This document shows, one piece after another, positions 54,793-63,669 of a stretch of DNA of 64,000 nt. A program made the translations under genes and the position numbers. The notes below the pieces were generated by a model, which had not been told where the DNA came from, made no database searches, and was given only the letters and a program-made list of their open reading frames with translations. Source of the DNA: Burkholderia sp. GAS332 (GTDB taxonomy: Bacteria > Pseudomonadota > Gammaproteobacteria > Burkholderiales > Burkholderiaceae); the NCBI GenBank assembly GCA_900142905.1, contig FSRV01000001.1, forward strand, positions 2,666,001 to 2,730,000, in the 5' to 3' direction. Within the stretch, counting starts at the first letter, position 1. The number at the start of each line of letters is the position of its first letter.

Positions 54793-55158
54793 TCACTCCT
54801 CCACCACCGCCTTCAACCTCAGCAACGCCTGATCCCACTGCTGCGAGATCGCTTCGAGCGCGCACCGCGCTTCGTCGAGGTGCGCCGGTTCGAACGCCCA
54901 TAAACGTTCACGGCCCACCTTGATGTCACGCACAAGGCCCGCATTGGCAAGCACCTGCAAATGCTGCGTGACGGACTGCCGCGTGATCTCCGTTCCTGCG
55001 GTCAACTGCGCGATCGACATCGCACTGCCCGCGCACAACACGGCGATCAGACGCAGGCGCGTTTCGTCGCCGAGCGCCGCAAAAATCTGTGCGGAGCTTT
55101 GCAGCATGGCGGCCTTCACACGCGCATGACCGGTGGCCGGCTTAGCCCTTGGCGACAT
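54793..55158 (-). CDS. ArsR-family regulator
   Basis: 121 residues, winged helix: ALGDETRLRLIAVL, then TEITRQSVTQHLQVLANAGLV. It has one Cys (VLCAGSA) and lacks the clustered Cys/His of metal sensors, so it is the ArsR subtype paired with SRPBCC proteins. It overlaps the end of the SRPBCC gene by 17 bases and is translated after it. Such pairs often control one another or a nearby dehydrogenase; the ligand is unknown. Confidence 0.9.
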   Translation of the reverse strand: MSPRAKPATGHARVKAAMLQSSAQIFAALGDETRLRLIAVLCAGSAMSIAQLTAGTEITRQSVTQHLQVLANAGLVRDIKVGRERLWAFEPAHLDEARCALEAISQQWDQALLRLKAVVEE

Positions 55159-55627
55159 ACTTTTCGATGTTGACCATCTGCTCTTCCCAGCCGCCGCTAT
55201 TCATGCGGAACGCTTCCCCGCGACGCGCGGCGGGGATCCGATCAAAGCCCGATTCGATCACGCGCAACAACGTGCCCGAATCGACCTCGCTCAACTCGAA
55301 TACGACTAGCGTGGTGGGCTCCGGCGAGTAGTCGACCGAAGCATCCACCGCGGCCGGATGCCAGCGAAACGACAGATGATGTTCCGGCTCGATCCGCTCG
55401 ATCAGCACGTCCATCACGAGATGCTCATAACCCGGATAGGTGATGTTGCCTTGGATGGATTGGCCGGCCACAAACCGCTTCCCGCTGAAATCCACGCAAA
55501 ACCAATTGCCGAATTCTTCGGCGTTGGACACCGCTCGCCATACTCGCGAGCGCGGCGCCTTCAGCAGAATCTGCTTTTCGATGCGATCGGTTGATACGTT
55601 TTTCGATGCGTTTGATGAGTTGTCCAT
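55142..55627 (-). CDS. SRPBCC (AHSA1-like) protein
   Basis: 161 residues, helix-grip fold: IEKQILLKAPRSRVWRAVSNAEEFGNWF, then GNITYPGYEHLVMDVLIERIEP and C-terminal GGWEEQMVNIEKYV. AHSA1-like members carry hydrophobic ligands or bind client proteins; no catalytic residues are evident. Strong ribosome site AGGAGG. Its stop lies inside the ArsR gene, so the two are translated together. Confidence 0.9.
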   Translation of the reverse strand: MDNSSNASKNVSTDRIEKQILLKAPRSRVWRAVSNAEEFGNWFCVDFSGKRFVAGQSIQGNITYPGYEHLVMDVLIERIEPEHHLSFRWHPAAVDASVDYSPEPTTLVVFELSEVDSGTLLRVIESGFDRIPAARRGEAFRMNSGGWEEQMVNIEKYVAKG

Positions 55628-55720
55628 ATGCAGCCTCCTGACTGCATATTAGGCTCGTCATCCACAACATGCAAGTATTTGCCTGCCTATTTTCCAGCGC
55701 GAGGCAAACGCCTCCCCGCC

Positions 55721-56737
55721 TCAATCGTTGACCTTGACCACCACCTTGCCGAACGCACCGCGTTCGAGATGCGCCAGCGCGGGCGGCAGTTCGTCGAATG
55801 CGTAGACCGTATCGACGACCGGCTCAAGGCCAAGCATATCGACCGCGCGCACCAGATCCTCGAGTGCGCGCCGATGCCCGACGCCGATGCCCTGGATCGT
55901 CGGCCGGCCAATGAACGACGGGATACTCGGCAGCGACATGCTGTATCCATCGAGCGTGCCGATCAGCGAAATGCGGCCGCCCTGACGTAGCGCGCGCAAC
56001 GAGGCACCGAGGTTATCGCCGCCCGCCAGTTCGAACACGTGATCGACGCCACGTCCGCCCGTCATCTCGCGCGCAACGCGATCCCAATCCGGCGCCTCGA
56101 TGCGGTCGACACCATGAGTCGCGCCGAGTTCGCGCACGCGGCGCAGCTTGGCGGCGCTGCTCGAGGTAACGACGACCTGCGCGCCGTGGGCGCGGGCGAG
56201 TTGCACGCCGAACAGCGCAACGCCGCCGGTGCCTTGCATCACCACGGTCTGGCCAGCACGTACCGCGCCCTTCTCGACCAGTGCGAACCACGCGGTGAGC
56301 CCGGCGCAGGGCAGTGTGGAGGCTTGCACCGCACTCAGCGTATGCGGCGCGCGCACGGCCCACGCTTCATGCAACAGGACATACTGCGCCAGCACACCGG
56401 GCAACGAACCGCCGAGCACGCCGGCCTCAGGCGGACATTCGCCGTCGAGCCACCCCGCCCAGAAGGTGCCGAGCACGTCGTCACCCTCGCTAAAACGGGT
56501 CACCCCCGCGCCCGTGGCCACCACTACGCCGGCCAGATCGGAGCCGGGTGTGGCCGGCAGGGTCAACGGCGCTCCTGACTCGCCGCCGTTAATGAAACCC
56601 AGATCGCGGTAATTCAACGCAACCGCCGCCACGCGCACGACGATTTCCCCCGCGCCAGGTGCAGGCACGACCGTTTCTTCCAGTTTCAGATGCTGCACGC
56701 CCGCTTCCCGCAAAACCCATTTGCCCATCGTCTGCAT
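55721..56737 (-). CDS. Zinc-free MDR oxidoreductase (quinone-oxidoreductase-like)
   Basis: 338 residues. GroES-like N-domain with VALNYRDLGFINGG, where zinc alcohol dehydrogenases have a Cys ligand, so it is zinc-free, then a Rossmann domain (VMQGTGGVALFGVQLAR). Such enzymes reduce quinones or enones with NADPH. It is divergent from a LysR gene (56875), a common pairing in which the LysR protein activates the reductase. It stands alone on its strand. Confidence 0.88.
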   Translation of the reverse strand: MQTMGKWVLREAGVQHLKLEETVVPAPGAGEIVVRVAAVALNYRDLGFINGGESGAPLTLPATPGSDLAGVVVATGAGVTRFSEGDDVLGTFWAGWLDGECPPEAGVLGGSLPGVLAQYVLLHEAWAVRAPHTLSAVQASTLPCAGLTAWFALVEKGAVRAGQTVVMQGTGGVALFGVQLARAHGAQVVVTSSSAAKLRRVRELGATHGVDRIEAPDWDRVAREMTGGRGVDHVFELAGGDNLGASLRALRQGGRISLIGTLDGYSMSLPSIPSFIGRPTIQGIGVGHRRALEDLVRAVDMLGLEPVVDTVYAFDELPPALAHLERGAFGKVVVKVND

Positions 56738-56874
56738 GTCGGCTCCCGCCTGCTCGTTATCGATGGCAGAAAGTTTACGGTTTCCTTATTCGATCCAGTG
56801 ACGGATAATTTTCGCTGAGCTGTAGCGTTTTTGGCACCAATGACAATGGCATGCGCCAGCTGGGAGAACCTTCG

Positions 56875-57789
56875 ATGAGAGACCGTCTGAGCGGAATCGC
56901 TGCCTTCGTTAATGCGGCTGAAGCCGGCAGCTTCGCGCTCGCCGCCGAGCGCATGCATCTGTCACGCTCGGCAGTCGGCAAAACCATCGCTCGTCTGGAA
57001 GACCAGCTCGGCACGCGGCTCTTTCATCGCACCACACGCAGTCAGAGCCTGACCGAAGACGGCCACGCGTACTACGAGCGCTGCGTGCGCGCACTGGCAG
57101 AACTCGACGCCGGCGAAGCAACGCTGCAGGCGGGGCGCCGCGATCCGCAAGGACGCCTGCATGTCAGCGTGCCGGTGCTGTTCGGGCGGCGCTGCGTTGC
57201 GCCGATTCTGCTGGAGTTGGCGCAGCGATATCCGCAACTGGAGTTGCAGATCAGCTTCACGGACCGGGTCACCGATCTGGTCGACGAAGGGATCGATCTG
57301 GTGGTGCGAAGCGGACGCCTGCGTGACGCGCCGGCGGGATTGGTGGCGCGCAAGCTTGGCGAGCAGACGATGACGCTATGCGCGGCGCCCGCCTACCTGG
57401 CGAAGCACGGCACGCCCCGCACGGTCGCCGACCTCGCCACCCATGAGGGCATCTTCTATGTGACTGGGCGGCAAGAAGCGGCGTGGCCGTTGCCGGATGA
57501 AAACGGCGACTGGCAGAGCGTCGTGGTCCGGCATCGCTTGCGTCTCGACGACCTCGAGACCATGCTCGCCGCCACCGTCGCGGGTGCGGGAATCGCACGT
57601 ATGCCGTGCTGGCTGATCGCGGACGCGCTCAATAGCGGCGCGCTGGTCAAGGTGCTGCCCGAGCTACCCGGGCCGCGCATCGAGCTTCATCTGGCCTGGC
57701 AACAGACACGGCATCTGCCGTCGAGAATGCGCGTGGCGATCGATGAACTCGCGGCACGGGTGCCCGGCATTCTCGCCCCATCGCTCTAA
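56875..57789 (+). CDS. LysR-family regulator
   Basis: 304 residues from ATG 56875 (GGGAGAA upstream). Helix-turn-helix FVNAAEAGSFALAAERMHLSRSAVGKTIARLE, then the effector domain (SFTDRVTDLVDEGIDLVVRSG, TVAGAGIARMPCWLIADAL). Divergent from the MDR oxidoreductase with a 137-base gap, so the two are likely linked. It converges with the nitrate transporter gene. Confidence 0.92.
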   Translation: MRDRLSGIAAFVNAAEAGSFALAAERMHLSRSAVGKTIARLEDQLGTRLFHRTTRSQSLTEDGHAYYERCVRALAELDAGEATLQAGRRDPQGRLHVSVPVLFGRRCVAPILLELAQRYPQLELQISFTDRVTDLVDEGIDLVVRSGRLRDAPAGLVARKLGEQTMTLCAAPAYLAKHGTPRTVADLATHEGIFYVTGRQEAAWPLPDENGDWQSVVVRHRLRLDDLETMLAATVAGAGIARMPCWLIADALNSGALVKVLPELPGPRIELHLAWQQTRHLPSRMRVAIDELAARVPGILAPSL

Positions 57790-57822
57790 GCGGCATCCGC
57801 CCCGCACGGCCGTCAACGGCAG

Positions 57823-57867
57823 GCACGCCACGACGCGGAGGTCTCCTTGCTTCACTCCGTGGCGTGC
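57823..57867. terminator. Hairpin between convergent lysR and nitrate-transporter genes
   Basis: GCACGCCACG (57823-57832) and CGTGGCGTGC (57858-57867) are perfect 10-bp arms over a 25-base loop; the right arm lies within the last codons of the transporter gene. It may serve both strands. Confidence 0.45.
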
Positions 57868-59219
57868 GCATGAATCACGCCGGTGTGCATCGACCACGCC
57901 ATCCACGGACGGCGCAGTGCGACGATCGCGACGAACGCGCAAGCCGCCAGCGCGCCGAAGGTCGCAAAGCCCATCTGATAGCTGCCCGTGCTTTCCTTCG
58001 CGATGCCCATCACGACCGGCAGATAGAACCCGCCGATGCCGCCCGCGGCGCCGACGATACCCGACATCAACCCGGTGCGGCCCGCCCAGCGATGCGGCAC
58101 CAACTGGAAGGTCGCGCCATTGCCGAGACCGAAGGCCACATACAGGCACAGCAGCAACGCAATCCCACCCACAATCGACGGCATCGCGGCAGCGAAGACG
58201 AAGTCGCACAGAGAAATGATCGCGAGCAGGAAGGTCAGCGCGCGCACGCCGGACACCTTGTCAGCAACCAGGCCGCCAAGCGGTCGCACCATCGCGCCGG
58301 TTGCGGCAAGCAGCGCCATGAACAGACCCGCGTCGATCTTCGACAACTGATACAGGTTGGTCAGCAGCAGCGAAACATACGACGACATGCCGACAAAACC
58401 CCCGAACGTGATGCTGTACACCAGCATGATCACCCACGTGTCGCGTTCGGCCAGCACCGCGCGATAGCGCTTGGGCAGCACCGCAATCGCCAGCAGCGCA
58501 CCGATCACCGGCAACAGCAGCACACCGGTCTTGCCCGAACCGAACAGGCCCGCTTCGACCAGCAGCACGAGCACGATCAAACCCACGAGCGTCACGGCAA
58601 AACTGCCGAACGCGCGCAGCACGCTGCCCGATTTAATGCCGGAATCGTTGGCCCAGAAGTACAGCGTGATCGCGGCGATAGCGAGCAGCGGCAGTGCGCC
58701 GGCGGTCGCCATTTGCCAGCCGTAGTGCGTCGCGAGTTGCGGGAACAGGAAGCCGTCGAGCACCGCGCCGATGTTGCCGGCAGCGGCAAGCCCCAGCACC
58801 AGGCCCTGCACTTTCGGCGGATAGTTGCTGCCGGCCATCGGCAGCGCCACCGCGAAGCTCGCCCCACCCACACCGAGGAACACGCCGAGCACCAGCAGCA
58901 AGGTGTACGACGGCACGAACGACAACAGCGGCAGCACGATCGTCGGCACCGCCGACAGCAATACGCCCATCAGCGCAATGCGTTTGCCATGCGCCGATTG
59001 ATAGAGGTTACCGAGCGTGACCCGCAGGATCGCTGCCGACAGCACCGGCACGGCAACCAGCAAACCTTGCTGCGCGGGCGTCATCGCAATGCTCTTGCTG
59101 ATGAACGGCGCGAGCGGGCCATAAAGGACCCAGACGGTGAAGCCGGTGTCGAAATAGAGGAAACACGCTACCAGCGCGCGCCAGTCTCCACTTTTTAATG
59201 AGTTCATCACGTTTTTCAT
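57852..59219 (-). CDS. NarK-type MFS nitrate/nitrite transporter
   Basis: 455 residues, 12 helices. Nitrate-porter signatures are visible: LGLAAAGNIGAVLDGFLFP in helix 5 and GLGNGATFQLVPHRW in helix 11. Ribosome site AAGGAT. It takes up nitrate, or exchanges nitrate and nitrite, and sits 205 bases downstream of the nitrate reductase fusion on the same strand, as in nas operons. That gap has no gene and no hairpin I trust. Confidence 0.92.
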   Translation of the reverse strand: MKNVMNSLKSGDWRALVACFLYFDTGFTVWVLYGPLAPFISKSIAMTPAQQGLLVAVPVLSAAILRVTLGNLYQSAHGKRIALMGVLLSAVPTIVLPLLSFVPSYTLLLVLGVFLGVGGASFAVALPMAGSNYPPKVQGLVLGLAAAGNIGAVLDGFLFPQLATHYGWQMATAGALPLLAIAAITLYFWANDSGIKSGSVLRAFGSFAVTLVGLIVLVLLVEAGLFGSGKTGVLLLPVIGALLAIAVLPKRYRAVLAERDTWVIMLVYSITFGGFVGMSSYVSLLLTNLYQLSKIDAGLFMALLAATGAMVRPLGGLVADKVSGVRALTFLLAIISLCDFVFAAAMPSIVGGIALLLCLYVAFGLGNGATFQLVPHRWAGRTGLMSGIVGAAGGIGGFYLPVVMGIAKESTGSYQMGFATFGALAACAFVAIVALRRPWMAWSMHTGVIHAHATE

Positions 59220-59424
59220 TAGGCATCCTTAAATATACTGATTGTTTGCTAATCATGGTGCACGGCGCTGTCACATTGCGCTGGGACGCGGCACACCGGA
59301 ATGGTCACGAGGTTGAATACCGGTCTGAACATGCAACCTTCATGCCATCCGGGGCCTTCTTCTGAAGCTTGACTGCGTGCTCTCTGAAACTGTGATCCCG
59401 CGCCTGTGCCGGACGCGGCAGAAA

Positions 59425-62400
59425 TCAATAAACGTCGCGTACGTAGCGCTTTTCCTGCGCTAAACGGCTCACATACCCGGCGGCTTTTTCTTCGCTCATC
59501 CCACCGTGCTGAGCGACCACGTGCTTGAGCGTCGCGTCGACGTCTCTCGCCATCCGGCCTGCATCGCCGCAGACGTAGAAATGCGCACCTTCTTCAAGCC
59601 ACGCCCACAGTTGCGCACCCTGTTCGCGCATGCGGTCCTGCACGTAGATCTTTTCTGTTTGATCGCGCGAGAACGCGACGTCGAGCCGGGTCAGCACACC
59701 GCTGTCGCGCATCGTTTCGAGTTCGTCGCGGTAGTAGAAATCAGTGGCTGCATGTTGCTCGCCGAAGAACAACCAGTTGCGACCCTTATCGCCGCGTGCA
59801 CGCCGCTCGTGCAGAAAGCTGCGGAACGGTGCAACGCCCGTGCCCGGACCCACCATGATGATCGGCGTGTCCGAAACATGAGGAAGCCGAAAGTGTGCGG
59901 ATTGCTGCACGAATACCGGCACATTCACGTCGCCGGCACGGTCGGCGAGAAAGGTCGACGACACGCCCTTGCGATGGCGACGGCCATTGCTGTAGCGAAC
60001 CGCTGAGACCGTCAGATGAACTTCGCCCGGATGCGCCTTCGGGCTCGATGCAATCGAATACAAACGCGGTTGCAGGCGCTTGAGCATGCCGGTCAATTCG
60101 GTGGCTGTCAGGTTGACGGGAAATTCGTGGAGTACGTCGGCGAGTTGTTGGCCCCACAACCATTGTTTGAGGTCGGCTTTGCGCTCTGTAGAGAGCAGAT
60201 CGCGCAGCGCGCCGTTGCGGCTGCGCGCGGCAATGAACGCGAGCGCATCCGGGCTGGGACGTGCGATCTCATAGTGCCTGGCGAGTGCGTCGGCGAGGGG
60301 CATGTCACCCGCGCCGGACACGTTGACCGCAGCGTCGGCACTCAAGCCGCTCAGGCTGATCAATTCGTCGACCAGTTCGGGGCAATTGCTCGGCCATACG
60401 CCTAGCGCATCGCCGGCTTCGTATTCGAGGCCCGAGTCGCCCGTGCTCAAGGAAAAGTAGCGCGTATCCTTCGCGGCACCCTGTTTGTTCAGTTGCAGGT
60501 TCCTGACGAGCCGCGAGGCGGCCGGACGCGTTTTGGTCGGCATGGCGCCAGGCACCACAGCGTTGATCATGCCGCCCGGGGGCACCGCATGCAGCGCCGC
60601 ATCTTCTTCCTTGATGCGCACGATGATGCTGTCGAGCCACGCGTCTGCATCCTCCTGATACTCGCTGTCACAGTCGACACGAGCCCTCAAACGCAGCGCG
60701 CCAAGCGCTGCGAGACGCTCATCGAGTCGGCGGCCGTGGCCGCAGAACTCATCGTAGTTGCGGTCGCCCAGCGCGAGCACCGCGTAGCGCACGCCGTCGA
60801 GACGAGGCGCTGCGTCGCCGGCCAGTTGGGACCACAAACTTTGCGCGTTATCGGGCGGATCGCCATCGCCAAAGGTGCTCGACATCAGCAGCACGTATTG
60901 CGCTTTCGCGAGCACCGAGACCTGATAGTCCGCCATGCACGACGTGCGGATTTCGAAGCCCGACTCCATCAGACGCGTGGCATAGCGTTCGGTCAGCGAT
61001 TCGGTGTTGCCGGTTTGCGAGGCCCACAGCAGGGTCACTTTGGGTCGTATGCGCAAGATACGCACACCGGATGCATGCGCCGCGTCGGACTGCGGCGCGG
61101 CAAGCGCACCTGCTGACATGGCAGCGGGTGTGCCACTGCGGCTATAAAGTCCGGCCAGCAAGCCGTCCACATACAAGCGGTTCGCCGGATCAAACGGTGC
61201 GCTGGCCGGCAGGACCGGCACGCTGTCAAAGCCCTGTCCTTCAGCCGAACGCAGCCCACTGACGAAACCGCCCAGATAGGCCCGCTCGGTTTCCGTGAAC
61301 GACGGCACGGGTGTCGGTGGAAGTTGCAGCAGACTCGTCAGCGCATTGATGCGGGGCATGTCCAGGTCCTCGGTGTTCGCCGATATAGCGCTTGCCGCCG
61401 CCGCGTCGACGCCGACGGCGGGTGCATCGATGAGCGTCTCGTCGCCCGCATTCGAAACCGGCTCGATGGATACGACCGCAACCGGGCTCAGCGCGACCGC
61501 GCAAAACTTGAATTCGGGTTGCTGGGAGACCGGATCAATGGCATCGCTGGTTACCGCGTTGATGCACAGATCGTCACCGAAGACATCGTTCCAGTGCATC
61601 GGCGCAAAGCAACTCCCTGCTTGGACGCGCTCCGTGACGACCGCCGGCAACACCGCACGCCCGCGCCGCGAACGGATCTCGACCGGATCCTTGGCCTTGA
61701 TGCCGAGCGTGGCGGCGTCTTCGGGATGAATCTCCACGAACGGGCCCGGGTTCAGCTTGTTGAGCATCGCGACCTTGCCGGTCTTGGTCATGGTGTGCCA
61801 TTGATGCTGCAAGCGGCCCGTATTCAACACGATCGGAAATTCCCGATCGGGCAATTCGGCCGGGGCTGCAAAGGCGCGAGCGAAGAACACGGCTTTGCCG
61901 CTTGCGGTTGGAAACACGAACCGCGGACGGCTGCCATCGGGCCGTTCTTTCAGCGTCTGGCTGACGCCGTCGTTGATATAGCGAATGGGATTGCGCTCGG
62001 CTGCATTGTCGGCCGCAAGCGGCCATTGCAGCGGCGTGTCCTTCAGCCGGCGATGGCTCGCACCACGCAGGTCGTAGCCGGTTTTTGGATTCGACGCGCG
62101 GGTGATTTCCGCGAAAACTTCTTCGGCGCTTGTGTAGGTAAAACCATCGGCGAAACCCATTTCGCAGGCAACGCGCGCAATGATCTGCCAGTCCGGCAGC
62201 GCGGCGCCCGGCGGCTCGATGCCCTTTTGCATCAGCGTCAGATTGCGCTCGGAGTTGATCATCACGCCTTCGGCCTCGGCCCACAGCGCGCCAGGCAAGA
62301 GCACGTCGGCGTAACGGTTGGTCTCGGTGTCGAGAAAGGCGTCCTGCGCAATCACGAGTTCCGCGGCGCGCAACCCGGAGATCACGTTCTGACGGTTCGC

Positions 62401-63657
62401 GACGCTCGCCACCGGATTCGTGCAGATGATCCAGCACGCCTTGATCTCGCCCGCGGCCATGCGGGTGAACATATCGATGGTGCCGTTGCCGACGTCCGTT
62501 CTCAACGTGCCCTTCGGAATGCCCCACAGGTCTTCGATAAACACGCGGTCTGCTTCGACCAGCACCGAACGCTGCCCCGGCAAACCGGCCCCCATGTAGC
62601 CCATTTCGCGGCCGCCCATCGCGTTGGGCTGGCCGGTCAGCGAGAACGGTCCGCTACCACGGCGGCAGATCTTGCCCGTCGCCAGATGCAGATTGCAGAT
62701 CGCGTTCGTGTGCCACGTGCCATGCGTGCTCTGATTCAGGCCCATGGTCCAGCAGCTCATCCACTCCGGCGCGGCGCCGATCATCCTCGCGGCCCCGCGA
62801 ATCGCTTCTACAGAAAGACCGGTAATCGCCGACACTTTCTCCGGCGTATAGTCCGCGAGGAAAACTGGCAGCCCGTCCCAGCCTTTCGTGAACTCAGCGA
62901 TAAACGCCGCATCCGTATCGCCGTTTTCGTGCAACAGATGCAGCAGACCATTGAGCAACGCCAGATCGGTGCCCGGCTTGATCTGCAGAAAAAGATCGGC
63001 CTTATCAGCGGTCGTATTGCGGCGCGGATCGACCACGATCAGTTTCGCGCCCGCCTTCACGCGATCCATCATCCGCAGGAACAGAATCGGGTGACAGTCG
63101 GCCATATTCGCGCCGATCACGAAGAACAGATCGGCATGATCGATGTCTTCGTATGACCCCGGCGGCCCGTCCGCACCGAGCGAGAGCTTGTAGCCGCTGC
63201 CCGCGCTCGCCATGCAAAGACGCGAATTCGATTCGATGTTGTTGGTGCCAACAAAGCCCTTCGCTAGCTTGTTGACAAGGTACTGCGCCTCGATCGACAT
63301 CTGCCCGGACACATAAAACGAGAGCGCGTCCGGTCCATGTGCGTCGAGCAGGCCGCGCAAACGCGCCGCCGTGTCGCTGATCGCCTGCGCCATCGGCAGC
63401 GGCGCCGGATCCTGGTCGCGGGCATGACGCACGAAGGCGCCTTCCAGACGGCCCGATTTGCGCAACGCGACGTGCGCCGATTGGCCCTTCGTACACAGCC
63501 GTCCGAAGTTCGCCGGGTGCTCTTTGTCGCCTGAGATCTTCACGACCTGGCCGTCCTCGACGTGCAGCACCATTCCGCAGCCAACGCCGCAGTATGGGCA
63601 CACGGTTTTTACGCTAGTGGAGGACATGGTGGATAACGTCGTCGAAGAAGATGGCAA
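59425..63657 (-). CDS. Assimilatory nitrate reductase fused to CysJ-like NADPH flavoprotein
   Basis: 1410 residues. Part one is a molybdopterin nitrate reductase: [4Fe-4S] Cys at 20, 23, 27 and 55 (CPYCGVGCG, LCTKG), catalytic Mo domain to about 510, dinucleotide-binding domain to about 715 (TGRLQHQWHTMTKTGK). Part two, from about 872, is a diflavin reductase: FMN flavodoxin (WASQTGNTESL), FAD domain (RLYSIASSP near 1199), NADPH domain (MVGPGTGVAPFRSFL near 1266). So NADPH electrons can reach nitrate inside one chain, making nitrite. The linker (residues 764-835) carries two CysJ-like motifs (AYLGGFVSGL, LYVDGLLAGL). nirD ends 12 bases upstream. ATG 63657 or 63627. Confidence 0.94.
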   Translation of the reverse strand: MPSSSTTLSTMSSTSVKTVCPYCGVGCGMVLHVEDGQVVKISGDKEHPANFGRLCTKGQSAHVALRKSGRLEGAFVRHARDQDPAPLPMAQAISDTAARLRGLLDAHGPDALSFYVSGQMSIEAQYLVNKLAKGFVGTNNIESNSRLCMASAGSGYKLSLGADGPPGSYEDIDHADLFFVIGANMADCHPILFLRMMDRVKAGAKLIVVDPRRNTTADKADLFLQIKPGTDLALLNGLLHLLHENGDTDAAFIAEFTKGWDGLPVFLADYTPEKVSAITGLSVEAIRGAARMIGAAPEWMSCWTMGLNQSTHGTWHTNAICNLHLATGKICRRGSGPFSLTGQPNAMGGREMGYMGAGLPGQRSVLVEADRVFIEDLWGIPKGTLRTDVGNGTIDMFTRMAAGEIKACWIICTNPVASVANRQNVISGLRAAELVIAQDAFLDTETNRYADVLLPGALWAEAEGVMINSERNLTLMQKGIEPPGAALPDWQIIARVACEMGFADGFTYTSAEEVFAEITRASNPKTGYDLRGASHRRLKDTPLQWPLAADNAAERNPIRYINDGVSQTLKERPDGSRPRFVFPTASGKAVFFARAFAAPAELPDREFPIVLNTGRLQHQWHTMTKTGKVAMLNKLNPGPFVEIHPEDAATLGIKAKDPVEIRSRRGRAVLPAVVTERVQAGSCFAPMHWNDVFGDDLCINAVTSDAIDPVSQQPEFKFCAVALSPVAVVSIEPVSNAGDETLIDAPAVGVDAAAASAISANTEDLDMPRINALTSLLQLPPTPVPSFTETERAYLGGFVSGLRSAEGQGFDSVPVLPASAPFDPANRLYVDGLLAGLYSRSGTPAAMSAGALAAPQSDAAHASGVRILRIRPKVTLLWASQTGNTESLTERYATRLMESGFEIRTSCMADYQVSVLAKAQYVLLMSSTFGDGDPPDNAQSLWSQLAGDAAPRLDGVRYAVLALGDRNYDEFCGHGRRLDERLAALGALRLRARVDCDSEYQEDADAWLDSIIVRIKEEDAALHAVPPGGMINAVVPGAMPTKTRPAASRLVRNLQLNKQGAAKDTRYFSLSTGDSGLEYEAGDALGVWPSNCPELVDELISLSGLSADAAVNVSGAGDMPLADALARHYEIARPSPDALAFIAARSRNGALRDLLSTERKADLKQWLWGQQLADVLHEFPVNLTATELTGMLKRLQPRLYSIASSPKAHPGEVHLTVSAVRYSNGRRHRKGVSSTFLADRAGDVNVPVFVQQSAHFRLPHVSDTPIIMVGPGTGVAPFRSFLHERRARGDKGRNWLFFGEQHAATDFYYRDELETMRDSGVLTRLDVAFSRDQTEKIYVQDRMREQGAQLWAWLEEGAHFYVCGDAGRMARDVDATLKHVVAQHGGMSEEKAAGYVSRLAQEKRYVRDVY

Positions 63658-63669
63658 AAAATCAGTGGC

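Noticed and set aside
59220..59424. NasT-type antitermination leader before the nitrate transporter
   Set aside because: I looked for two hairpins of the kind bound by ANTAR proteins and could not find a convincing pair.
61324..63156. A 610-codon open frame on the plus strand across the nitrate reductase
   Set aside because: It is antisense to a gene with clear catalytic motifs; long antisense frames are common in GC-rich DNA, and its product is Arg/His-rich and family-less. The same holds for 7197-8849, 9056-10789, 18673-20379, 38214-39731 and 49047-50669.
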